NCBI GenBank assembly: GCA_020205615.1
Contig: CM035162.1
Span: 40,476,464-40,540,463 of the forward strand
DNA length: 64,000 bases
Direction of reading: 5' to 3'
From: Panax quinquefolius
Lineage: Eukaryota; Streptophyta; Magnoliopsida; Apiales; Araliaceae
Shown here piece by piece: positions 22,785 to 31,730 of the stretch. How positions within the stretch are numbered: the stretch's first letter is position 1; every line of letters starts with the position of its first letter. The notes under the pieces are model-generated. The model searched no databases and was not told where the DNA came from. It saw only the letters and a program-made list of their open reading frames with translations. Position numbers and translations under genes: made by a program.

Positions 22785-23888
22785 TGTGACGAACGAGATT
22801 TTGTAATTTAATTTTAATATTTATTGAAGTAAATAAATATTTCTGATGATTTAATTATTAGATTAAATAATTAATTGATGAAATTGTGGTAGATTAATTT
22901 AATTATATGTGTTACATTTATTAAATTAATGTGGAGAATTTTTATTATCGAAGTATGTGATTATGTGAGCTTATTGTATAAAAAGAAATATTTAATAAGC
23001 CTATTGGTATTTTAATTTAAGTATTAATTAGAGAGTTAATAATTTGACATTATTTATTAATGAGAAATTTAATTATGTGACTATGTGAATTTATGAGAAT
23101 TTATTATATTTTATTTAAAGTAAATTAAATAAATTATTGATTTATTTTATGAAGGAGTGTGACATTAATTAAACTATATAATAAAGCTTTATTAAATTAA
23201 ATGGTTTTGAAATCTATTAAGCCTAGCCAAACATGGCCTTAGTGGGAGTTATAGGCAGTTAACTCATGATGGGTAACTGACCATAATGCGCGTCAGTTTA
23301 TTTGATATATTCGACGTCTTCTCTATTTTCTTCATTTTTTCTAAGTTAACAAGTAAATCACAGTGAGAGAATTGAGAAGTTTGAGAAGAATTGTGAGTGT
23401 TTAATCAACAAGTTTTTGGTGAAAGGATCATCTGTGATCATCTCTTCTAAACTAGACTCTGGGTAAACTCTCCAAACCCAAATTCTTTTACATCATTTAG
23501 TTTTCATGAAAATGGCTTTCAAAGCTTTTGTAAAGTCTCTGTAATTGAGAAAGGGTGTGATTATGAGTTTATGTATGTGTTGAATATTACCATATCGTAT
23601 TTGATTATATATATTATGTAGACCATATCTTCAGTGTCATAAAACATGTCGTATATGTTGCTCAAAACTTACAGAGTATGTGTTTTGGCCATATAGCCCT
23701 TATACGTGATTTTAATATGTCAAACATAAATGTTTTTTTTAAAATTCCCACTCTTATTTGATTATGCATGTTGTTACGAAGAGACCAAACCTTAAATGAA
23801 CGGATTCGGTGTTATAACGAATTCGTAGTATTAATTTTCATGATTTTTGTTCAAAACCTTCAAGAACACAAAGAACAGTGAAAATTCT
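22785..23888 (+). repeat. 3' LTR of Chromo-B, truncated after about 1.1 kb
   Basis: It aligns with 14035-15190, lacking the 46-bp duplication of the 5' copy, and stops matching at about 23888 after caagaacacaaagaacagtg. What follows is a copia-type LTR fragment. About 1.7 kb of LTR is missing. Confidence 0.85.
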
Positions 23889-24018
23889 CATTCCTCAATT
23901 AATGATGTTTCATAAGGTTATTTATTGGGATTGCAAAAAATTTTAAATTACTTTTTGCATGCTTTCATTGCATTTACAATTAGATTGTATGTTTTGATCT
24001 TGTTTTCGCAATCCTACA
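23889..24018 (+). repeat. Terminal fragment of a copia-type LTR
   Basis: ttcctcaattaatgatg and cataaggttatttattggga are repeated in diverged form at about 24455-24510. The fragment ends in ...gcaatcctaca, a plausible LTR end. It is therefore probably the U5 tail of the same LTR family as the next fragment. Confidence 0.5.
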
Positions 24019-24022
24019 AAGG

Positions 24023-24076
<54 letters not shown>

Positions 24077-24077
24077 T
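24023..24077. repeat. (ATT)n microsatellite
   Basis: About 18 tandem ATT units. A shorter att-rich stretch lies at the corresponding place in the Copia-1 LTR (about 7318-7335), suggesting the tract grew from sequence native to this LTR type. Confidence 0.95.
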
Positions 24078-24570
24078 AGTTCCTAAATAGTTTAGGAATT
24101 GAATTAAAAACCCTAAATCCTAAAGAATTTAGGAAGGGAATTAATCTATATAAGGAGAGGCCTTATGATAGATTAAGGATTGACACAACTGTGAGTATAT
24201 AGATACTACAAAGAATTCTATACAGCCTAAAGAGTTAGGAGAGAGAGAATTAGAGTTAGTCACCCAAGGTTTGGAGAAACTTAAATTTACTTATTCAATC
24301 AAAAATCTCTTGGTGGAACACCTTTAAAGTGCTGCACACACCGAGTAACTAACATTTGAGCCATGGATTCGAAGAAGCGCAAAAGATCAAATGATTGGGA
24401 CTTAAAGATTACATCAAGGAGTTGATTCATCTTCATAAGTTATATCATTTATCCTTCCTCAATTAATAATATCGCATAAGGTGATTTTTGGGATTGCAGA
24501 AACTTTAAAATATGATTTATGTCATTCTTCCACTGTTAAATCATGTGATTTTATGTATGTTATTAATTCT
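24078..24570 (+). repeat. Copia-type LTR fragment, related in layout to the Copia-1 LTR
   Basis: In order it shows cctaaatagtttaggaatt, a TATA-like tatataaggagagg, ctcttggtggaacacc and a tail of ttgggattgcagaaac. The Copia-1 LTR has the same order (ttctttggtggatcacctct near 7655). It overlaps in kind with the 23889-24018 tail. It has no coding potential. The right edge is approximate. Confidence 0.5.
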
Positions 24571-25144
24571 GCAAATTAACATCATCGTCTTCCTCGTTAT
24601 CTATTTATAGGCATACCTTCTACGGGAACAAGTCATGTCACAATGTCATAACTTGGGGGCGTGTGGTGGCCCACTTCACGTGTTATGGGCGGTCCATATC
24701 TTATCAGTCGTCTGACACCGCACTTGACTATTAGACTGCTACATTGTCATTCTGACGTTCGGTCATCTCTAAGTTCTTCGGGCCTCAAGTTGACAATCCA
24801 CCACCTGTGACTAAGGGCCTGAGGACACTGATTTCTCTTAAGTTTGAGTTATTGGGCTTACGTATATTTTGCCTCAGTAGGATTACTCTCAAATTCTTTA
24901 CTGTGAAATTTCAGGAAATTGAAAAGATGATTTTTGGTGAATTGTTTGAAAGAGATTGAAGATATTTGTGTCCTAGGATTTAATGTAAGGTCATTGCAAA
25001 TATTTGATTTTTCAATTCAAGGCCTTAGGACATTTTATCTGCATTTAATATGATAAGTATTTTATGCATGCTTAAAATTGAGAGGATTCTTTAAAAATGA
25101 ATTGTTAATTGATTTGCAAAATTTATTGATATTTAAAGTGGTTA

Positions 25145-25204
<60 letters not shown>

Positions 25205-25310
25205 TGTATGCTAAAAATCTTGAAATGTTGCTATCACTTAGATATCAGAGAGAATCCTAATTTAATGGGATAGTTTAATAAGCATGATACACGTGGAAGG
25301 AGGTTATATA
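24571..25310. other. Unassigned stretch with an (AT)n microsatellite
   Basis: I recognise no gene or element here. A GC-richer block at about 24640-24800 contrasts with its surroundings. The run at 25147-25202 is about 28 AT units; the short ORF across it (25078-25260) is an artefact of that repeat. Confidence 0.6.
25147..25202. repeat. (AT)n microsatellite
   Basis: Fifty-six bases of uninterrupted AT dinucleotide. Confidence 0.97.
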
Positions 25311-25660
25311 TCAATCCTTATATATAAATACATCACAGGCTATCCTTCAACTCAATCAATTTCAAATCAATTTGTCTTCCAATTTGATTTCCAACAGAAA
25401 CTCAATTAATTTCACAGCTTATCCTTCAACTCAATCAATTTCAAATCAATTAATTAATCTGGCTTCCAAACACACCCAATTTTAATCAATTGATATTAGC
25501 CATTAATACATAATATTAACCATTAATACATAACAGAAAACCATTAATTCAGTTGTCTCTTCCAATCCAATAGTTCTTTTTCTTTCATCTTCAAAACTGT
25601 CACACGGATTCATGCTATACAACATTGCATTACAATTAAGATACATAGTTAAATCAATAG

Positions 25661-25794
25661 ACAATCCAAAAGACAACACTCACTATAGTCATAACTATTA
25701 AAATTGGTAACATATAACGGATAATAAACAATCCAAAAGACAACACTCACTATAGCCATAAATATTAAAATTGGTAACATATAACGGATAAGAA
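25661..25794. repeat. 67-bp tandem duplication inside the Helitron candidate
   Basis: acaatccaaaagacaacact...catataacggataa occurs at 25661-25727 and 25728-25794 with only a few differences. The two units are directly adjacent. Confidence 0.85.
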
Positions 25795-25922
25795 TTGATG
25801 ACCAAAAAAATAAATACTCATTAAATATAAAACACCTATAAATACTACTATCACATAAACAAAATACCCAATACACAAACAATATCGTACAAAATACTAA
25901 ATAATGGATATCAGGTCAAGTA

Positions 25923-26454
25923 ATTAGTTTGTTTTTTTAACTAATATATTCTTCCTACTTTGCATGTTATTTTTAAAATTTTATGTATTTTCATTTATTT
26001 GCAAATCTATACCAACAAAAAATAAAGGGACAGAACAAACGCCAAATTATTGAAATAAGCGATGATAGCAGTAGTGACAATGGTGGTTATGGATATGCCA
26101 AGAATGCAAGGATCGAAGAAACTATTGTTACACTACAAACAAAGATCGAAGCCATGAAAGAGAAGATTCAGAAAATTGAGCAACGACTATTAGTTTGTTT
26201 TTTTAACTAATATATTCTTCCTATTTTGCATGTTATTTTTAAAATTTTATGTGTTTTCATTTATTTGCAGATCTATACCAACACAAAACAAAGGGGCAGA
26301 ACAAACGCCAAATTATTGAAATAAGCGATGATAGCAGTAGTGACGATGGTGGTTATGGATATGCCAAGAATGCAAGGATCGAAGAAACTATTGTTACGCT
26401 ACAAACAAAGATCAAAGTCATGAAAGAGAAGATTTAGAAAATTGAGCAGCAACT
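25923..26454 (+). repeat. 266-bp tandem duplication containing an exon-like segment
   Basis: attagtttgtttttttaact begins at 25923 and again at 26189, and the copies stay highly similar to about 26454. Each unit contains a pyrimidine-rich stretch, then an AG-type splice acceptor and an open segment. The duplication therefore includes putative intron and exon. Confidence 0.9.
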
Positions 26455-26470
26455 GAATGATCTTAAATAA
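26005..26470 (+). pseudogene. Duplicated captured exon, C-terminal end of an unidentified host gene
   Basis: Two exon-like copies (about 26005-26188 and 26271-26470) encode KRQIIEISDDSSSD, GGYGYAKNARIEETIVTLQT and a charged coiled-coil tail. Before the second copy the sequence is ttatttgcag, a good splice acceptor; the first copy has gcaa instead. The second copy runs on to a natural-looking end (QQLNDLK, TAA 26468-26470) but has a TAG at 26434-26436 where the first copy has CAG. IIEISDDSSSD resembles a SUMO-interacting motif (hydrophobic core followed by acidic and serine residues), which is an inference. I do not recognise the parent gene. Its placement in a Helitron suggests gene capture. 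Confidence 0.5.
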
Positions 26471-26682
26471 AATGGGTTATCGCAATAAAAGTGGAACTGT
26501 GGAAGTAATAAAATAGCAATAGCAACATATTTATACATGTAATTGCTATTCCATGCAAAAAAAATCGAAAAATTTATATGAAAAAAATATTATTATTATG
26601 AAAAATCTTTCTCATTTTAATTTTAGAAGATTATACAATCGAAAAACAAACTAGCCTGTGCATTGCACGGGCTATCAACTAG

Positions 26683-27619
26683 TATATATATAATTCCATG
26701 AACATCCCTTTGAATGCTAAAGTCTTGATAATAATTATACTGGAAAGTAATTGATATCTCTTGGTTAGCACTTGGCAATTATTACGAAATTGACATTCTC
26801 TCATATCTCTTACGTGATTTATTTCAAAACAGTGTGATATGTGTACATGTGGTAATTGTTACGGAACTATCATTAATTCAAATCACTTTAGTAGATTATT
26901 TTTGAAGAAGTCAATCAGATAAGATAAAAAAGAAATTGACTAGTTTTATCCAAGAGAAATACATGGATTATTGGTTATATATTTTATCCTTCTGATTTGT
27001 TCCAAACGGAAATAAATTTTGATTATTAGAACGGAACTTGTTTGCAACGGTAATATATTAAGCCTATAAATTCAATTGAGATATCATTTTATGAACACAC
27101 GAATTACTATTGCATTGTTATACATTGAAAAGCTATAAAATTATTTTGGTGCAATTACTTAGCTGCTGCAATTAAAATTCAAATTATTTTTAGCAAATTT
27201 TTGTGAGATCTACATTGGTGATATCTCTTTACTCTTTGATCACTGCATTCATTAGTTGAGTCTTACATTATTAAATTATTTATTTGCTTTGATCATTAGA
27301 CCTCTATATTTGTAATCTTTTTATTTAGACTAAGTATTGTCTAAAGGTATTTAATCCGGGTGGAGTAAGAATTATTTACAAACAAGTTCAAAGAAGCATA
27401 TGTGCTTAAGGAGTGCATTGGTGCACAAGGAGCAAAAGTGCTCAAGAGAATTCTGTAATTCAAGTTTTGAAAGAATCTATTTTGTAAAAGGAGTCGATTT
27501 AAAGAAATAAATTGAGTCTCCAATACTAGTTGGTATTGGACGTGGACTAGGCTATTATTATAGAGGGTAATAGATGAACCATGTAAAACCTCGATTGCTA
27601 TAAAATATTTTGTTTATGA
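26683..27619 (+). other. LTR- or leader-like stretch before the transposon ORF, no gene
   Basis: AT-rich sequence including ggtattggacgtggactagg and tgaaccatgtaaaacctcg (about 27530-27595), phrases I associate with the R/U5 or leader of some plant LTR elements. No terminal repeats could be identified. It runs up to the ORF segment at 27620. Confidence 0.4.
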
Positions 27620-27756
27620 GAAAATTATGGATCTGTTTTATTTCAAAAACTCTCCTCTAGAAAAACTTTTCAATTCATGTGGGATATCTTTTATGCTTTT
27701 TACACAAATCTTATGTGTAATAGTGATTGTTATACATCTTTTGTTAAGGGAAAATC
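27620..27756 (+). pseudogene. Plant-transposon-associated ORF, N-terminal part (split by solo LTR)
   Basis: An open frame follows the stop at 27617-27619; the first in-frame ATG is 27677. It contains MWDIFYAFYTNL and CYTSFVKGK and runs into the solo LTR at 27757. The continuation at 30954 keeps the same frame once the LTR and one target-site copy are removed. The layout (an FYxNL-type motif, then a short beta-like segment) resembles proteins annotated as putative plant transposon protein (Transposase_32-like), a family found with plant LTR elements. That identification is by memory of the family's look, not by search. The true start may lie upstream. Confidence 0.5.
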
Positions 27757-28144
27757 TGTGACACCCCCAAATCCATGTACTTCATTACCTCAAGATTTAG
27801 TGTTCACGTAATCAAAACATTCATATTTAACTACCCAATTATAATAAATTGAATAATAAAAACCTGTCCATACAGGATTACTTAAATAAAAACATTATCT
27901 CCCAGGTTCTCTAACCTTTAATACAATCATTCAAGTGCAAAAATAAAATTATTACATCACATCATTATTAAAAGTCTATCATCAATGATAAAATAAATTA
28001 CAAGTCTTCATCACTTGTACATTTTTTCCCTTTCCTTTGCTAATTGTAGGTTTATCTACCTTCTCATTCATAGCTGCAATAAATGTATAAATATTCAAGA
28101 GTGAGCAAACAAAGCTCACTTGAGATAAGAATAAATTTCTTTAC

Positions 28145-28372
28145 AATATTTGCCAAATAATAAGCTCAATAGAACTGAATGATATGTTCTATTAACTTTT
28201 CAACATTTGCCAAATAATAGGCTCTATAGAACTGAATAATTTGTTCTATTAACTTTACAACATTTGCCAAATAATAGGCTCAATAGAACTGAATGATATG
28301 TTCTATTAACTTTTCAACATTTACCAACTCATAGGCTCTATAGAACTGAATAATTTGTTCTATTAACATTCT
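28145..28372. repeat. Four 57-bp tandem units in A-B-A-B order
   Basis: Units begin aa(c/t)atttgcc at 28145, 28202, 28259 and 28316. Units 1 and 3 share caatagaactgaatgatatg, while 2 and 4 share ctatagaactgaataatttg. A two-unit block of 114 bp was therefore duplicated. Confidence 0.9.
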
Positions 28373-30201
28373 TAAATAAACTACTGAGGGTCAAGTGACC
28401 ATGAACCATGTCCACAGTTATAAGTAATCTTTCAACTTTAACTTTAACAGTCATATGACTATAAGGACTCCGCGTACTCAGGGGGATCAATCCTTCGTAC
28501 AATGTATTGTACACAAACATTTCAACGCTAAGCGTAAACCCCTAAACATAGGGTTGTTCATCTTAGTATTTAGTGTACAAGTTCGCACCAAAGAAAGTTT
28601 GGTTTGGATAAGCTTTCAAGGGTAATTGAAGTTTAATGATCATCAACTAGGGAACTAGTTGAATCCACAGTGTTTGATAATACAACAGTTGTTTAATAAC
28701 AACATAACTTAGAATATTTGAGAATCATAAATGAGCTGATTCTATACATCTAACTCATGCTTGAAATAACTATAGAGCATAAGTATTCAATAGAATGAAT
28801 GAAATGGTTAACCTTTGCTTGAATAGTAAAATAAGCTAGGTTCAAGTTTTATAATATTTAGAAATGAATTCCTGAACTTTAAGAAACTTGATTAACTGTA
28901 AACAAGTTGGAATGAATCAACAAATTGAGAATTTCCAATAATACTAGAGTTAGAGTTTGTTCCAATGAATTTTGAAAGCAATAACATTTGATATAAAAAG
29001 CTTGCTCAATCAAAAGCATGCATTTATAAATATAGGACTAACTCAACGAAAATGTAGAGTTAAAAGAACTGTATAAACGTAACAAACTAACTTAATGAAA
29101 GTATGGAGTTAGAAAACTTTCCTCGAGCGTAAGCTAAAATATTAAACTCACGTTCACCTAAACACAGTATTAAAACCATAACATCCATTAGACATACTCA
29201 TGTTCACGTTTCAATATAAAACGTATTACTAGCTAAACTTGTTATTTTAACATAAGTCTTGTGCTACACTTTACATTTCAGAATTCCCAAGTGTTAATCA
29301 TCATAACACTTCACTATCGTTCATTGTATAAACTATGTTATCACATAACGCATTTTCGATTAAATAATCATTTTTGCATCTTTGCTCATACTAACCACAA
29401 CTCACTATGTTATGTTAACCATAACATTACATATTTAACATGTTAACAAAATCTCACATCATGTTATGACATTTCCCCAATTCTGCAGAATTAGCAAAAG
29501 TCAGCATCTCAAACCGGTAATATGCGCAATTGCAATTTATACAAAGGCTTGGGACCTAAGATTAATTCAGCCGGCCTTGTTCTTGTGCTTTTTACTTGGC
29601 ATAACACAAGAAGCAAGGCCAAATATTCAATCGACAGACGCAGAGAAGGCTATGAATAGTAGCCGACTTTAGCCCAACAAACACAAATTTCACCCAATAG
29701 ACAGTAATATTAACACGTAGAATAAATACAACAATATCATAAACATGATTGCTCACATTTACAACCAACTAGCACAATTTAACTCTAACTACAACTATTT
29801 TAATTAATTTCTCAAAACTCATGTTTTTCAAATAAAAACTCCATTTTCGAGTTCCTTCACAAAATTGAACACTGTGATTTCAATTCTTGTCCAAATTACC
29901 TCATTCCAATTACGTTATACTCATACCTCATTGAACTAACATATGTAAGCCTCAATTAACAGATTAATATAAGAATTGACCATCTAAATTGGTACTTTTC
30001 ATGAACACATGAAAACATATATATAAACATACACTGTCAAAACTTTTTCTTCCACTGTCAAACGAATTTAGCATACCATCGTTGTTTAAACAAAATCTCT
30101 AATCATTATATACTCATATAATCACAAGTAATCCATTGTAAAGCAACAATTCAAAATATGAAATTCACAGAACATGAAATTTTGCCGTAAAACTCATATA
30201 T

Positions 30202-30203
<2 letters not shown>

Positions 30204-30239
<36 letters not shown>
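30204..30239. repeat. (AT)n microsatellite inside the solo LTR
   Basis: Thirty-six bases of AT dinucleotide. It explains the isoleucine/tyrosine ORF across it. Confidence 0.95.
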
Positions 30240-30241
<2 letters not shown>

Positions 30242-30953
30242 AATACTAATGTTGTGTAAAAATACCTTGAACTTGCTTGCAATCCTTGTTAAACACACTG
30301 AAATTGTTGTAAAATTCCTAGGTTTCTCTCCAATTCTCTCTCAATTCTATGTGTGTTCTTAGCAACTGACCAAAGAACTGAAAACCTTTAAGCGTAAAAC
30401 AAATATAAAAACCGATATGGCCTTAATTCACCTATTAAGTATATCACTTAATACATATAACGTATATATATTATAATTATATTATAATTATTATTTTATA
30501 TATTATATTTATTTTAAAAATCTAGAAATTCCAAAAGCCATAAGGCTTGTTTGGCAAACCCTTTTATTTTATTAAAGAATTAATATATTAAGCCTTGTTT
30601 GGTAAACACTAAAATAAATTACTTTAATTTATTTTAACGACTCCTTATAATATAGTTATTTATCACACTATATTAATCAAGCTTTCATATTTATTTTAAT
30701 TAACTCAAATCACAATTATTTAAATAAATCCTTTAATCACATAACACAATACAAATAATATATCATTTAATTGAAATATCAATATAATAATCATTTCCTT
30801 AATTCATTAATTATTTATTTAACAAATAATTCTTTAAATAATATTAAATCAATAAAACAAATATTCATTTACCGATAATCACATCCATTAAATATTTATA
30901 TAACTCAATAAATATTTAAAATTACATTTAAAATTCTGGAATGTCACAAAATC

Positions 30954-31686
30954 TCTATTCTTTACTGTTGTTGATTTTGGAAGTATTCTTAACATTCCCT
31001 CTGCCGGACCATGTCCATTCACATTAAAAGGTGCTGCGAATATTCTTTTTCCACCTCTAGAACAACTTCAAAAAGTCATGGATAACCAACCTTTAACTTC
31101 TCTTTTTACTCCGAAAATTGTTGATGTTTGTCCTACTACTTGTGTTTTACACAAATTGGTGCATTATAATCTATTTCCCAGCATTGGTGGTGGTGCAGAT
31201 ATTACATATCAAGATTTGGTGGTTGTGGCCATGATTGTCAAAGGTGTTTCTTTTAATTTCTCACTTATGATGTTATCTCATATGTTAAGTTGTATTCGTC
31301 AAACCAAAAAATGTCTTCCTTATAGTGGTTTTCTAACCAAGATTTTCCAGCATTTTAAAATTTCCTTTGATGATGAAATTGTTGTGTCTAACAATGAATT
31401 TGTGGATTCTGCAAATTTGAAAAAATCGCACATTTCTCTTGTTCATGGTGAGTTTATTCGTATTGTTCCTAATCCTCTACCTATACCACCTACTCCTGCC
31501 TCTTCTGATCTGCATTCTGATAATCCATCTTCTTCTACTCTGCCAAACACCACTGATTCTTCATCTGAAGTCTTAAGTTTGCTGACTAACATCCTTCAGA
31601 ATCAAGAAGAAATGAAGAATGATATTACTGATATTAAGCACAGACTTAATGTGTTGGAGAAAGGTAAGTTGCCCATGAGGGCATAA
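30954..31686 (+). pseudogene. Plant-transposon-associated ORF, C-terminal part
   Basis: The frame is open from the LTR junction to TAA 31684-31686. It has a conserved-looking core (DFGSILNIPSAGPCPF, TCVLHKLVHYNLFPSIGGG, CLPYSGFLTKIFQHF), then a low-complexity proline/serine linker and a C-terminal coiled coil (LLTNILQNQEEMKNDITDIK). Together with 27677-27756 it makes 270 open codons without a stop. The order core, linker, coiled coil fits plant transposon-associated ORFs of the Transposase_32 type. The catalytic role of that family is not established, and I claim none. The sequence gaaaggtaagttg at about 31660 contains a strong splice-donor-like GTAAGT, so a further exon is possible. Confidence 0.55.
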
Positions 31687-31730
31687 GTCCTATATGCAAA
31701 CTTAAAAGGTGTTAAGTCGGCTAATGGACT

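Larger units (their letters stand above)
14035..23888 (+). mobile_element. Chromo-B: Ty3 chromovirus (Tekay/Del-like), 3' LTR truncated
   Basis: LTR starts TGTGAAGAACGAG (14035) and TGTGACGAACGAG (22785) bracket a primer site, an extra ORF, gag, protease, RT, RNase H, integrase with chromodomain, and a polypurine tract. The LTRs agree over about 1.1 kb with roughly 2 differences per 100 bases by eye. The 3' LTR then departs from the 5' LTR near 23888. The element interrupts the leader of Chromo-A1. The missing rest of the 3' LTR, and of Chromo-A1, is not seen to the right, so a deletion probably removed both. Confidence 0.9.
25311..26682 (+). mobile_element. Candidate non-autonomous Helitron
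   Basis: The 3' end has the plant Helitron layout: a GC-rich hairpin gcctgtgcattgcacgggc at about 26654-26672, six bases, then CTAG followed by T (26679-26683). A plausible 5' end is TCAATCCTTATATATAAAT at 25311, preceded by A, giving an A|T insertion site. No Rep/helicase is present, so it would be non-autonomous. Inside are three direct duplications: ctatccttcaactcaatcaatttcaaa twice (about 25340 and 25420), a 67-bp pair, and a 266-bp pair with exon-like sequence. The 3' end is well supported; the 5' end is a guess. Confidence 0.6.
27757..30948 (-). mobile_element. Solo LTR of a Ty3 chromovirus (3192 bp) with 5-bp target duplication
   Basis: The ends are TGTGACACCCCC on the left and ...GGAATGTCACA on the right, flanked by aaatc on both sides (27752-27756 and 30949-30953). 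On the minus strand the 3' end, ggatttgggggtgtcaca, matches the Chromo-B LTR end, so the LTR is read right to left. There is no primer site or internal domain. The interior holds a 57-bp repeat array (28145-28372), the shared LTR module (about 28380-28620) and an (AT)n run (30204-30239). ORFs inside are short and look accidental. Confidence 0.92.

Noticed and set aside
24640..24800. GC-richer block as a host exon or promoter
   Set aside because: No open frame of useful length and no recognisable motif; left as unassigned.
25078..25260. Small ORF with an isoleucine/tyrosine run
   Set aside because: It is the translation of the (AT)n tract; the same applies to ORFs at 30174-30362 and 53223-53650.
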